DNA from: Nigrospora sphaerica
Lineage: Eukaryota > Ascomycota > Sordariomycetes > Amphisphaeriales > Apiosporaceae
Assembly: GCA_018287875.1 (NCBI GenBank)
Contig: JAGVVL010000009.1
Span: forward strand, 3,968,001 to 4,032,000
DNA length: 64,000 nucleotides
Reading direction: 5' to 3'
Shown: in pieces, positions 21,319 through 33,351 of the stretch
Position numbering within the stretch: position 1 is the first letter of the stretch
How the letters are laid out: the number at the start of each line of letters is the position of its first letter
Translations under genes and position numbers: made by a program
Notes under the pieces: generated by a model
Told to the model about the DNA's origin: nothing
Seen by the model: only the letters and a program-made list of their open reading frames with translations
The model's database searches: none

Positions 21319-23370
21319 GGTGGATCGAAGGGATCAAGGACCAAGGCGGCGGACCGGGGACCGGAGTGGGAGTGGTGTCGATTTGGGCAGGGCGGTGCGA
21401 CACTCGGGATGGAGGCGGAAGATGGGAGTGTGAGAATATGGCTATATGTTTGATTCTTCTAGACGTGGGTGAGAACACGGTCGATGGGCTGATTTCGCTG
21501 TTGTTGATCAGCGGGATAGTATCGAACAGAGGGGACAGTCGAAAGAGAGGTCCGACAGCGAGAGACTGCGAATGAACACCCTGAGTTGACGGGTGAGGAG
21601 GAGAAATCAAGAGACGGGCTCGGGGGGTTCAGGGAACGTATTTGTACAGGCGAGCCCGCCAGTTGGGCGAGCCTGGGCCACCGAGCCAGCGGTGTGATCA
21701 GATCGTGGTCGGTTCGGAAGGCGAAAAAGGGGCTGATTGGTCTGTTGTGATTCCCCTCAGGATGTCGCCAATCCTCTTTTCGCTGGCCCCGGTACAAACA
21801 GGGCCAACCCGGGGGATGGGCGACGCGAGCCGTGTGGAGAGGGGTTAGAACAAAGTATTATTGGGATATTGAGAAGGAAGACGGGCGCTCAGGGATCGAA
21901 TCACGGTTTCGAAGTTGGGATTTTCCATCGTCCAGCCGGATGATCTTGGACGAACAAGCAAACTTTAGCGAATCTGCCCTCGGCTCAAGACCGAACTACG
22001 GACAGGGGTTGAATACCGCTTCTGGCCAGCAAGGATGGTGCAGGGTGGAATACAACGAGCAGGACCGAGGGCATCCGGCGGCCCTTAGTCTAAGACGGCA
22101 TATTGACGTTCATATGGACCCCTAGGGACTAGTATCGTGACGCGATTGGATGCGCGGGAGGGGCGAATATCCTAGAGTCACTGGTGTAGAGTGATGCCGC
22201 CCTGCGATGGCCCATGATCGGACCCAACCTCCGATCTCTCTTCACCTCCTAGCCGCGGATCACGAAGCCGTGAGACCCGGCGCTGACGGCTGCCGTAAAC
22301 TCCCAAAGTCCAGATCGCATTCGTAATCGGCGGGGCCTGTTGACAAACTCACGATAAGTAAGCCGTGGGCATGTTATTACCAGCCTCCTCTGCTCTAGGA
22401 GGTTTCGCGACATCGGACGACATCCACCCACAAGCGCCAGCTGCCTCCGTCGAAGGACGCCCCTTGGTGCCAGGACATCCGAAGAGGAGGGAGGGGGACA
22501 CGACGTTGACGGCGTGGGTGACATGGGACAGCTTAACGCCGTATCCGAGCGTGCGTTCCAGCCGGGAGCGGGCCGGCAGCCCCGGAAAGGAAAAGGGGTG
22601 GCTGCAGTTGCTATTTTGGCGCGTCCTGGTCACGGACGCGCTCACCGTCTTTGCGCACCTCGTCAAGCGTCGGGTCTATCGGAACACCTCGGGTTGTCTC
22701 GAACCGCGCCGAATAAGCTTTCAGTTCCATCTGTAGGAACCCGAGAGGGCTGGGTGTTCCAGACAGCCAAGCTGGCACAGACGAGGCTGCCGTGGTCGGA
22801 CGATGTGCTGCTTGCCGGTCGAACGGGCGCGTTCGTCCCAAAATGAAAGTCTTACATCACGACAGGCAGGACGGCAAGCCACCGGAGGGAACGTGCGTGT
22901 GTTTATCTGTATGGCGAGCCTGTGATGAGTGAGCGGTGCGCTTTGAAGTCTCCTCACCCCCTTGCCCTCATGTACGATTCGATTCCAGGCCCTTCTTGGC
23001 TCGAACGCAGTGCCGAGTTGCCGCCAATAGGGACGCCGGCGTTCAATATTGTCAAGGGCGAGGGAAACGATCGGGTTCGTAGCTTAGGGTGGGAAATCCA
23101 CGGTAAATATTAAACCATGCGCATGTCTTGTAAAACCGAGAGGGACTGGTATTGTGCTGGTAAATCCAATATCGGACGTCAACTCGTAGCTCCGAATCGA
23201 CAATGCACAGTATTTTCTTCCCGCTCTACCCATGAGCCGCCCGGCGACTGCAACTCCAACGCTAGTCTCATGAAATTCAAGATCGTATAGATCCCTCAAC
23301 GCCTCCCAAATGCAAAAGCTAGAAACGGGAGACACGAGGGCAGAGAAGTGCACTTCGGCTTCGTCGCCTT
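21319..23370. other. Intergenic, about 2 kb
   Basis: Holds the upstream region of the Gly-rich gene and the 3' flank of the siroheme gene. Overlapping ORFs at 22349-22846 on both strands lack motifs. Confidence 0.55.
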
Positions 23371-25166
23371 TCACACAGACGGTATGGCTTCCAAAACTCC
23401 CATGTCTAGGCCATCGCCGACGTCGAGTCCCTGGAAACCGTCCTCGACAACCCAGCTGCGGCTCTTCTCCCTTTGCCACAGTGCCTCGCAGGCATTTCCG
23501 ACCACCAGAAGTCCTGGCGGTCGGCTGCCCTCTTGTTCAATGGCTTCCACGACGCGGTCGAGCGTAGTCCGGATCACTCGTTGGTCAGGACAGCTGGCGC
23601 GTTCAATAACTGCACATGGGGTGTCCGCGGGCCACAGCGTTCGTTTCGGCACGGCGCCGTGGATTGAGCTATCCGGCTCGCCGCTCTGCGATGCGGCACC
23701 GGCCTCTTCTGCCTCGGCATCGGTGTACCGCGTGAGTTCCCCTACCAGACCGGCAATGCGGTGTAGAGCCATGAGGAATACCACAGTACGGCTGGCCACG
23801 TACTCGGGCGGCGATGGCGGCTTGCCCTTCTTTCCGGTCCCGGTGCAGATGAGCACCTGATCAGCCACATCACGCTGCGTGGCAGGGATGCCCGAGAACA
23901 GTGGCGCTGACAGGGCACTGGTGATACCGGGCAGAACCATGACGCGGTCGCCCAGGCCCCGCTCGCGGAAGTAAGAGACCTCCTCGCCACCACGCCCGTA
24001 GATGAAGGGATCGCCCTGCTTTAGTCGCAGCACAGACTTGCCCTCCTGTACGCCCGCCAGTGCTTGCGAAAGCAGCTCTTCCTGGGCTGCGTCGGCATTG
24101 CCGGGGAATTTGCGCGCGATGTGGACTGGCGTGCGACGGGGGATCAGATCCAGAACACCCGCGGGCACCAGTTTGTCCGCCAGGATCAGGTCGGCTGTCT
24201 GGATGGCCTTGTGTGTTGCGCGGGTCAAGAGATCGGGATGGCCGGGACCAGAGCCGGCGAGAATCAAGCGGCCCCGGCTGGATGGGCTGCTAGACGTAGC
24301 GGGCCTTCCAATGGACTCGGCGGGCGGCATGCCCTGGTAGGACTGGAGTATGGCGTTGACATCCTCGTCGCTGACGGCGGCCAGGCGTTTGAGCGGCCAG
24401 TATTCGCAGATCTGGCTAAGCCAGCGCATGCGTCGGTTTTTGGCCGCGTCCAGATCTGCCTCCGTCACCAGTTTGTTAAAGCTGGCCGACTGGTCCACCG
24501 ACTCTTCGAGATCGTCGCCGCCGTCGGCCAGCGCCGCGTGCAGCAAGTGGTCCTCCTCTTGTATGCGCCGCCGCACGTCGCCCAGGCGTAGACAGGCCGA
24601 GCCGAGACCCTGGGGTAGAGAGGCGGCGATCTCGCGACGGATGCGCGAGGCGAGCTTGCAGCCGCGGCCGTTGGTCGTCACGCCGATCTGCAACGGGCCG
24701 TCTGTGTAGGTCGAGAGGAGGGCAAAGGACGAGAGGACGGGCGAGTCAACGACGTTAACGGGAATGCGGTTTCGTTTGCAGAAGCTCGAAATGCGCGCGC
24801 CTAGAAAGCCGAATTGTGAGCAGGCAGTCGCTGGAATCAGCGGAAGGCCGGCGTATGCTTACTTTGTGCGTCGCGAGGACCCGACGTGACAAACACGGCA
24901 TCGACGACGCCCCCAACGTCCTCCCGGCCCAGAGTCAAGGCGTCGCTCTCCTCGAACGTCTTCTGGATCCATTTGACCTGGCCATCGTCAACGCGCTTCT
25001 GTAGCGCGTAGTGCAGCTCCGCCGTCTCGGGCGCGATAAGAATAGGCGATGCGCCGGCGCCCAGAGATTGGCCGCAGCGTGAGGCAGCCAACGGGTTCGA
25101 TCCCACGATCAGGTGAACGTGGGACCTGGCATCCGTCGCCGTGAGGAAAGAGACGTGGCTGGTCAT
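23371..25166 (-). CDS. met1: Siroheme synthase: precorrin-2 dehydrogenase/ferrochelatase plus uroporphyrinogen-III methyltransferase
   Basis: Makes siroheme for sulfite and nitrite reductases. Exons are 25166-24863 and 24800-23371 (62-bp intron, GTAAGC..CTAG), giving 577 residues. Residues 1-150 form a Met8/CysG-B type NAD-binding domain (VHLIVGSNPLAASR, PILIAP), with Asp120 in VNVVDSPVLSSF at the place of the catalytic Asp of Met8/CysG. From about residue 278 follows the SAM-dependent methyltransferase: LILAGSGPGHPDLLT, ADKLV, LKQGDPFIYGRGGEE, LPGITSALSAP, PATQRD and MALHRI. The order matches bacterial CysG, whereas baker's yeast splits these steps between Met8 and Met1. A Ser/Pro linker lies between the parts. 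Confidence 0.92.
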
Positions 25167-26728
25167 TGTCCAGCCGGACAGACGGGTACGTAGCGACTAA
25201 GGGTTGGGTGGATGGTGAAGGCCCGGTAGGCAGGGGCACGATCCACGGGCGGGTGTATTCCGGCTGTAGGTTGACGGGCAGAAGAGAGGACTACGACGCG
25301 ATCATGAAGCCGTAGATAGATCCACGGGGAATAGAAGGGGAGGAAGGAAGAGATGGAGAAAAGACCCCATGCGCGCGAATGGTGAATTAGTCATGGTCAC
25401 TGTGGTCACGCCATAGGGGGAGAGTGCGTAAACGCGCCGCCGCGGTGGCCGTCGTGGGCCTCAACCCAAGCATCCATGCCAGACTCTATTGATAAGCGGC
25501 GACGAGCTGCCCGGCTGTCGGTCTCCGGCGTCGCAGGTCGAAATGGCTCTTTGCCCCACGTAACATGGGAAAAGTTGCGATGGCGCAATTGCGAATTAGC
25601 CATCTCCTGCCGCGGGGTTGTTCGCCCAGGTACCACCGCGCCCGATAAGGGCTTATCGCACCACTGAGAGGGAGGCTTTTACGGAGCCGTCAGGCGACAA
25701 GCCCATTCCCGCGGACTTGGACCGGAGAAAGGATGGGGGGCCCTTTCAAGGGTCTTGAGTCGTCTTGTAGTGGGGGGCAGAAGAGACCTTGACCAGCAGC
25801 CCTACATCGACCCCACTTCCTCGCGACCCGCATCGGATGTCTGGGCTTCGCTTAAGACCTCGCAACGTCTCTGTTTCCTTTGGAAACTTTGGAAATAGCC
25901 GAGTACGTGGCCGCCGTGCTGGTGTTGCGAACACCACTCATGTGGTATGCGCCAACAGCAGTGTCGCTTGGGTCGCCAGCAGGCAGATGCCGAAATGACG
26001 CCAGTGTTCGACGTCTGTTCCGGTTCGTTGTGGCTAGGTACTCCTCCTAGTGTTTGACTCCCATCAAACGAAATTGGCAGAATGCTTGGAGCCAGAGTGG
26101 CAGTAAGGGGACATGGACAAATACCCCTCTGGTCGGTGCTTTTGGGGCGGGCACCTTTCCCTGGTTGGGGAGCTCCCTGCCCCCAACTATCACAAGTACG
26201 TACTACTTACTATGAGGTGGGCAAGCACATGTAAGTAAGTACTTATTCAGTGTATTGATGCAATGAACAGTTAGATGGAAAACGAAAGTCATTTCAAGCG
26301 GTTATACTTTCAATGGCTCTCTCTCACTACAGAGGCCGGCGCGTACCATCACTATTCTGGCTGCTTGTTGCCGCCAAGTAACACATCCCCCTAAGACCTT
26401 CTCGAGTGAAGCTCTCGGAAACCGACAGGCGCGTCACCTACATATGGCTTGGATCTGTCAAGGCGACAGGTCTTCGTGTCGGGCGACTGCAGGCTGTGCA
26501 CTTGCCAATCGACCTCATGCACGAGCGTCTGCAGTGGAGGGACTGATCGGCGTCCCTCGCATGGCATAGGCATGCGGGGTACCATTTAGCAAACCAGGCG
26601 GCCTATCATACTTCTCTAGGAGCCTCAGCTGGACGTTGAATCTAACATCAACTACGACACTTCGGATCTGCTGACATCCCGTACATCCTCTTTCTACACA
26701 CACACGCACGCGCACCAAGCCTCCAGCC
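25167..26728. other. Divergent intergenic region
   Basis: Shared upstream region of the siroheme synthase (minus) and FAD monooxygenase (plus) genes. Short CA/GC alternation lies just before the monooxygenase ATG. No gene recognised. Confidence 0.6.
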
Positions 26729-27979
26729 ATGCCATTGAACATCATCATCGTCGGGGGTGGTATTGGAGGGTTAGCGGCGGCCGGATTCCTGCGCCGGAAC
26801 CACCAAGTCACTGTACTGGAACGCGGCCAGTCCGGCACCACCCCGAACGACTACGGGATGGCCGTCGTGGCCAATGCCTGGGGTCTCCTACAAGCTGCCG
26901 GTGTCAAGTACGAGAATCTCGACACCGTCGTCATGACGCACATATGGCGCCGCAACCACCGGTGCGAGGAAACTGGCACCATTCACTTCGACACGCGCTC
27001 TCGCTATGGCGGAGCCCCTTCCGTCATGGTCCGACGCAACAAGCTGCAGGCCGAGTTGCTGCGCTTCGCCACCAGTGCGGATTTCGACGGAAAACCTGCC
27101 CAGGTTGTCGAGGGTGTCAAGGTGACCAAGGTCGACCCGGCGGCCGGCAAGGTTTGGACCGACGATGGCCGCGCCTTTGAGGGCGACTTGGTCATCGGCG
27201 CCGACGGTATCAACTCAATGGTGCGCCCGGCCGTCCTGGGCGATGGAAACTCCCGAACCAAGCCAAATAGTCACGACCTGGTCCTTTTCATTACCCGATT
27301 GACCCTAGATGATGTGCGCGCCGAGCCCGCCCTGGCCTACTTGGCGGTCCCGACGGAGCAGGCCGGCCTGTCCACCTTTTCCTCATCCAAGGGCCCGGCA
27401 TCGCGGAAGAGCATTCTCATCTACAACGTGTCGCCCAACGAGTTGCATATGGCCGCCTATACAAGCGAGAAGGAGTTCGCCCAGAAGTTCGATGAGGCCA
27501 ACTCCAGCATCATCAAGAACATCCCCCCTTCGAGGGTGATGGATGAGTTCGCCCCCGAGTTCAGCCCCAGCCTGGTCGACCTCTTCCGGCACTCCGAGAT
27601 CGACGCGTGGCGCATTCGCGACCTGCCGCCCATCGAAACCTGGTTCCGTGACAAGGCCGTCTTGATTGGCGACGCCGCCCACGCAGTGACGCCCCATGCC
27701 GGCCAGGGCTGCAACATTACCATCGAGGATGCCGAGGCCCTAGGCTATCTTTTGCGGGATGCCGAGCCCGGCGACGTCGCCGCACGCCTGGAGCAGTTCG
27801 TGGGCCTTCGCAAGGAGCGGGCCCAGTTCGTGGCAAGACGGTCAAGGGAGATGGGTAATATTCTCTCCGAAGAGGAGAAGAAGCTGGAGCCCATCGGCCA
27901 GGAGTCGTTTTCCAAGGTGGTACACGTGTACCAGGGTGCTGAGGCTGCACTGAGGGCAGTGCCTACACCCACTCCATGA
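26729..27979 (+). CDS. FAD-dependent monooxygenase (salicylate-hydroxylase-like)
   Basis: A single exon of 416 residues, a normal length for class A flavoprotein monooxygenases. The Rossmann motif GGGIGG is at residues 8-13 (LNIIIVGGGIGGLAAAGFL), followed by the acidic end of the dinucleotide fold (VLERG). The DG motif region reads VIGADGINSMVR, and the second FAD motif is LIGDAAHAVTPHAGQGCN near 311-328. No signal peptide or membrane anchor is seen. It would hydroxylate or epoxidise a small aromatic or polyketide-like substrate with NAD(P)H; the substrate cannot be inferred. The ATG context (CAGCCATGC) supports the start. Confidence 0.93.
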   Translation: MPLNIIIVGGGIGGLAAAGFLRRNHQVTVLERGQSGTTPNDYGMAVVANAWGLLQAAGVKYENLDTVVMTHIWRRNHRCEETGTIHFDTRSRYGGAPSVMVRRNKLQAELLRFATSADFDGKPAQVVEGVKVTKVDPAAGKVWTDDGRAFEGDLVIGADGINSMVRPAVLGDGNSRTKPNSHDLVLFITRLTLDDVRAEPALAYLAVPTEQAGLSTFSSSKGPASRKSILIYNVSPNELHMAAYTSEKEFAQKFDEANSSIIKNIPPSRVMDEFAPEFSPSLVDLFRHSEIDAWRIRDLPPIETWFRDKAVLIGDAAHAVTPHAGQGCNITIEDAEALGYLLRDAEPGDVAARLEQFVGLRKERAQFVARRSREMGNILSEEEKKLEPIGQESFSKVVHVYQGAEAALRAVPTPTP

Positions 27980-29174
27980 AGGCAGTTGCTAGTTGTTTGC
28001 TTAGCCGACGAGGCAAGCTGTCAATCCCTTTTTGGATACGAGCTATCACTTTGGTCCCGTGCTCGATTTCTCGATAGTTGCTCTTGGTTGTATGATGGTA
28101 ACCTCTTTGCCAATTTCTGTCTGAACGTTGCACTTTTGCAAGCCTGAGCCCTACGGTTGATCAGTTCATATCGTGTTTCCATGTGATACTGGTGGAAATA
28201 CATACTTTGACTTCAAAATTAAACAACGAAATTTATAATCCAGCTGTACTCTTATTCGGAACTGTATGAATGGGTGAAAGTTGACGATGATTACCTAGGG
28301 AGAAAAACACCAGCATAAGACCAGCCTAAAACTAGATGACCCAGAAACAGGGAAGGGGCAAGTAGACACAGCGAGTTTCTTTGCTAGATTATCATAAAAT
28401 CTTTCACCGCCGTTAGTACTGGGTAATTTGGAAGCTCCATGGCGGTATTTAGTACCCATGGACAGATTGAAGTGACTTCGCCTGTCAAGGTTGGCTTTAT
28501 CCTTCAAGATATGGGTGTCTCTGCTCATTTTGTAGTCTTTGTATATTTATATGGCGTAAGTCTTCTTCAAGGACACAGGAGGGTGATGTGGAGCTTCTTT
28601 GCTAATACATTCACTTCACCCCGTTAACCGATTCACGACCTAGGCTCCTTCGAAACACACGAAAATAAGGCATTAGGGGCAGGCAGATGCAATTCACCTC
28701 GCGACCCGTTTTTTCACTAATGACTTTTAAATTCAAGGCCCCCAAAACAACAGCTTCAGGACCCTCATGTCTAAGTTCTGTCTATTTACCTAGCGCAAGT
28801 GAAAAGTACTTACTATTATGTATTCACATGAACAGTAGCGCTTTTATCCATTTCCCCAGCACTATGTAGAACCACCACCTTTCGGATTAACCTCACAGTC
28901 CTAACAAAGTTTCCCTCTACATCCTACGGTAGGTCGGCTTCCTACTCCCACCTCCAAAGATAAAAGTTGTTTCTACTCAGGGTCAGTCGGACATCCAATA
29001 CGACATGCCATCTTCGCACGACAAGTTATGCCTAATTCCTTCTGGAATGAAGAGCTTCACCCATCCACCCATCTACGCTTGACTACGTTTCCTTCAACGG
29101 CTCTCTTGCCTCCTAAATCGGTTTTCATCCCAACGCTTCATAAGACACATATGCATCCCTTGATCTCCCCTACA
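27980..29174. other. Intergenic, AT-richer
   Basis: No recognisable gene. An in-frame upstream ATG at 29028 could extend the following protein by 49 residues. Confidence 0.6.
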
Positions 29175-31754
29175 ATGGATCGTCTGCCCATTACACTGGC
29201 ACCGTTCGCACCGGGCGAGTCATGGGCTGACGACGTCGAAGACCAGATCCAGCAGCAGAAAGCCAGATCACTGCCACCAATTTTTGAGGCTGGTTCAGAG
29301 GATTCGGACGTGCACGAGACGCGTTCGACAGCAACAGGCATCAGTGAGGATAGCCCGGATCCCGAACCGGTTTCAGCTCACAAAGTGGGCAAACCGGGCA
29401 AAAAAGAGAATGGCAGCACAAAACAGGCGGCTGAAGCGATCATAGACCTCACCAAGGGGCAAGATGCATCTGGAGAGAGATCACTGACTGAGAAACCGGC
29501 GCCGAGCACTTCATCACAAGTCCCGTTGCCTGACAGCACAGGGGATGCTCCAGCGGCACCTGACGCAGCTCAGAGCAAACGATCTTGGGCTGCAGTTGCG
29601 GGCACCCATCCTGAACCCACCGCACCCAAAAAAGAATCCAAGCTAGGCACGCCCAATATTGCCCCTCCGTCCACGACAATCACAACAGAAGAACAGGCTG
29701 ATCCCAAAAACCCATCGATCCATCTGCCTGTTCATCCACCACCACTGCTTGCTTCACATCATACCTCTGTTCACCCTTCCGCACAGTTTTCTGTCCAGCC
29801 TTCAGTTCAGCCTTCACTTCATCCTCAAGTTGGTGCTTCTATCATGAAGGGACGCACGTGGGCCGAGATGGCCGCGATGAAGCCGGCTGATTGGCCAGCA
29901 CTTTCAGCACCATCCCCGGCCGTCAATCCTGCTCCTGTCAATGCCGCCTCAGCTAGCAAGACAGCATCGCTGTTGCGCAAAAAGCACGGCGATGGCAAGG
30001 ACGCGGCATCGGCTGACCCAAATGGAACCCTCCAGTCCAGAGCTGAGGTGCTGAAAAGGGTATCGACCCCGCCTGTCGCAACTGCTTCCATTGTTACGAC
30101 TCCCTCCACTGTCGCGACTTCTTCCGCCCCCGCAACTTTCCCTGCTGCGACAACTCCGCCCGTTATTGGGACACGTGCCCAAGTCCAGACTCCTACCACA
30201 GAGAGCAAGCTCTCAGCGACAGCAAATCCCTTCACACCCGGAGACCGAGCTCCTGCGCCATCTCCTCCTAGCATGCCATCCAGAAGCATCGACCGGCACG
30301 AGTGGGCTGTGCCTGTGGAAGAAGCCTTCAACGAGCCCTCTTTGATCCGACCGCCGCCAAAAGGCCCGCCTGGTTTCATACCGGGTGGAATCGTTGGCTA
30401 CACCCAGGGCGTGCAATTCACCATTGGCGAAATACCCTTGCCGCCCGGAGTCACGCATCAACAGCTATGGGATGAGTTTCAGCAGACCAACCGCGCATCG
30501 ACAGCCAGCGAGGAACCCCCCCATGATGAGATAGCCATGTCCCCGCCCCTACAGCCTCGTCCTCGACCGCACCCTGGAACAAGCAGCCCAGAAACCGTTA
30601 TTGTGGAGAAAACAAGGCGACACCCTCCTCCTCCACGTGCTTACGCAGAGGTTGCCAATGCAGGCATTGCCGTGCCTCCAATGTCGTGTCCTTACAGCCG
30701 TGCCAGAACAACCAGTCCTGATTCAGCCACGATAGACACAACGAAGACAGCAACCACACCATCCCCTCATTCTACGTCTCCGTCAGAGACTTCACTTCCA
30801 TCCCCAATCTCACCGGCCACGTTCCAACCTTGGGAGCCTCTTCTCGCCCGCGAAGGTGATCGTTACGTGTTCTTCGGCCAGGATGGCCGTGTCCAAACAT
30901 TGCAAGACGGAAGAAATGCCACGTTGGAGGGGTTGCGTATGCCGGGAACCCTATACACCATCCACAAAAGAGACGGCAAGGGTGTGGTAGTCTTGATGGG
31001 AGAGCCCCGCCTATGCGACATGCAGGGTATCATGAAAGACGATGGCGAGGCTGCTGACTCGTCTCTGTTGGAGCAAACCATACGTGACATGGTTGTTGCG
31101 ACAAGTCCCAGAGATCGGTGCCATGCTGCAACACAAACTTACGGTGGTCGGCCCGTTTCAAGGGCGACATCGCCCTGTTCTCTTCCTACTATCGAGACTT
31201 CTGACGCCACGGTGCAAACAGGGCGAGTTAAGACCGAATCCACAGGCACATCTGCCGATGCAGTTGAAATCCTTTCCAGATTGACTCTGGGAGACTCGCG
31301 TCCGCCGTCTCTGGCGGAACCGTCGCCCAGGGATACAACCTCCTTTCCTGCTGTGGGTCCTTTGTGGGGGCCGCCGGAGCCGGTATCGTCTGGATCCTCG
31401 CAGAACGTTAGTATAACTCCGACGGGCGCTGCCGTGCAACCGGAAGAGTCTAACACGCAGACTAGTCTCAACAGAGGCGACACAGGTGAGACGCCCCCAC
31501 GCAAGAAGAAGACAAGAAAGCAAAAGAAGAAAAAGAAGGCGAAAAGGGCAAGCGAGGACGAGGTGCCGAATGCCTCTGCGTCTTCAAATTCGGCAACCGA
31601 AAACATTGGCCTTGATCCGGGCTCTGCTGCGAGGTCAGGAGACGAGAGAAAGGAGGGGAATGAAAAGCCACCGGAGGAGGAGCAGAAGGAAGTGCTGCAA
31701 ACTCTCTGGGCACGGGCACGAGCGTATTCGTCCAGTTGGCTTTTAAATCGCTAG
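29175..31754 (+). CDS. Large Pro/Ser/Thr-rich disordered protein, unknown function
   Basis: A single open frame; from the ATG at 29175 it gives 859 residues (908 from the alternative ATG at 29028). The downstream start is preferred because the protein then begins MDRLPITLAPF in a good context (ACAATGG), and the first 49 codons look like leader sequence. Most of the chain is low-complexity Pro/Ser/Thr/Ala with short repeats such as SVHPS/SVQPS (about 185-220). One ordered-looking core lies near residues 560-625 (YVFFGQDGRVQTLQDG, GTLYTIHKRDGKGVVVLMGEPRLCDMQGI). A lysine-rich stretch near 775 (RKKKTRKQKKKKKAKR) suggests a nuclear or nucleic-acid role. No family recognised. Confidence 0.7.
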   Translation: MDRLPITLAPFAPGESWADDVEDQIQQQKARSLPPIFEAGSEDSDVHETRSTATGISEDSPDPEPVSAHKVGKPGKKENGSTKQAAEAIIDLTKGQDASGERSLTEKPAPSTSSQVPLPDSTGDAPAAPDAAQSKRSWAAVAGTHPEPTAPKKESKLGTPNIAPPSTTITTEEQADPKNPSIHLPVHPPPLLASHHTSVHPSAQFSVQPSVQPSLHPQVGASIMKGRTWAEMAAMKPADWPALSAPSPAVNPAPVNAASASKTASLLRKKHGDGKDAASADPNGTLQSRAEVLKRVSTPPVATASIVTTPSTVATSSAPATFPAATTPPVIGTRAQVQTPTTESKLSATANPFTPGDRAPAPSPPSMPSRSIDRHEWAVPVEEAFNEPSLIRPPPKGPPGFIPGGIVGYTQGVQFTIGEIPLPPGVTHQQLWDEFQQTNRASTASEEPPHDEIAMSPPLQPRPRPHPGTSSPETVIVEKTRRHPPPPRAYAEVANAGIAVPPMSCPYSRARTTSPDSATIDTTKTATTPSPHSTSPSETSLPSPISPATFQPWEPLLAREGDRYVFFGQDGRVQTLQDGRNATLEGLRMPGTLYTIHKRDGKGVVVLMGEPRLCDMQGIMKDDGEAADSSLLEQTIRDMVVATSPRDRCHAATQTYGGRPVSRATSPCSLPTIETSDATVQTGRVKTESTGTSADAVEILSRLTLGDSRPPSLAEPSPRDTTSFPAVGPLWGPPEPVSSGSSQNVSITPTGAAVQPEESNTQTSLNRGDTGETPPRKKKTRKQKKKKKAKRASEDEVPNASASSNSATENIGLDPGSAARSGDERKEGNEKPPEEEQKEVLQTLWARARAYSSSWLLNR

Positions 31755-33351
31755 AAGCACCTCGATGCGGTTTATGGAATGCAGATGAGGCCACGGCAAT
31801 AGCTTACTGGCTGTAGTATATCCCCGTAGGTTGGAGCTCGACGCCACGGAGGATTGGTTTCTCTCGTCGAGCGTAATACATTTTACTGAAGAAAAACTTT
31901 CGAACTATGCAATATATCTAGGGAGCTCCGTCTATTTACTAGCGACAATATCCCAACTAAGTCGGAAAATGCAATTTTTACGGCAAAGTTTATACTGACA
32001 AATTGAGTCATCGTTTTAAGCTTAGGGGCTCAACAGTAGTTATACTACACTAAAATACCTATGAATCCGAAGTACCAGTGGGGACGCGCTAGAACGCGCA
32101 TCTTCCGATCCTGTTGGGATACCAATCTTTTAAAGTCCTTTAAGTTACATTTTTTTTTTCACCGGCGACGAGGGCTTCTATATACAGCTGCCGGGCCGTC
32201 TGGAATGCCGCCTTCCGGCCGCGTCGTCGCCACTGAGGGGATCACCGACGACAGGTCCTACGAGAGTAACAGATCAATTTATAATTTAGCTCACGGTTCA
32301 TACTCAGTTCCTGTCATTGTGTACCACCTGGCATCAGTGTTGAGAGAAGAACAACCAATTCGCCGTACCCATCCCAAACCGCGTTTCTCAGGCTCCCATT
32401 AATCAACACCCGACCCCCAAGCCACCACCAGCTGCAGACACTCGAGCGCCTGAACAGGCTGTGCGTTGGGCAACCATGTGCAAAGTCTTGCTCACATGTT
32501 CCGTCCGGTATCGGTGTAGGTTCATTACCGTTGCCTGTCTCAAAAAACAAGTACGGACGGGTGAACACGAGCTGACGGGATGAATTGAGAGCCGTCGGCT
32601 TTCGAGGGCCTTGAGCAAAACGGGACTGTAGACGGCCAGGGGGCTGGCTGCCAAATTCAGTGCTTCGGTCTGCATATTCACTCAGGCAGGCTTCCCCTGC
32701 CTTCACGACGCCAATAAGACGGCACGCCGTGGCTGATCCATTGCCAACTGCCTCTGAATGGCCTAGCATAGCCAATCCTGGCCGCCGGCGGCGCGGGGAG
32801 GGTTACGGGGACCTAGACGAGGCTGTGGCTGACCCAAAGTTCCTCCCTGCGCCACTCCGTCGGAACCGAGCCTCCCCCAGCAGACCGGCGAGAGAGGCTC
32901 AACTACCCAGGAGAAGTCCTGTGAAGTTGAGTTTCCCGTAGGCTATTGGCTAGATACAGGTGTCAAAAAGCAATACCGCATGCCGGCGCCGTAAGATCGG
33001 ATGTGTTGCCGATGTACCGCGACGCCGAGACGTAGTAGTCCCTTTCCGGAAGGTGGAGGCCTCCCCGATCTACTTTGGTGGGCTTGGATCTCACCTCGTT
33101 TACGTGGCCGTTACAGATGCGAGGCGGGTATTGGCAACAATCCTTAACTAAGTACCTAGGTAGTCTTTTTTTCCCAAGTAAACCTGACGAGTGGATCCGC
33201 TCCTACACATACCGAGTACTCAAGTATTTAATAGCTTGGGGAGACCCCCTTCTCGTCGAGGCCACTCCTATCCCGTCCCACTTTCGTCGCCTACTTGTTT
33301 TTTTTCCTGACGGCTGAGATCACTTTCTTACGTCGCAAGAATCACGGCGCC
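31755..33351. other. Intergenic, about 1.6 kb
   Basis: No gene recognised. Short ORFs at 32061-32941 on both strands overlap each other. Confidence 0.55.

Noticed and set aside
21319..21610. N-terminal extension of the minus-strand frame 19838-21610
   Set aside because: The real start is the signal peptide ATG at 21318 in another frame; the extension is upstream sequence that happens to be open.
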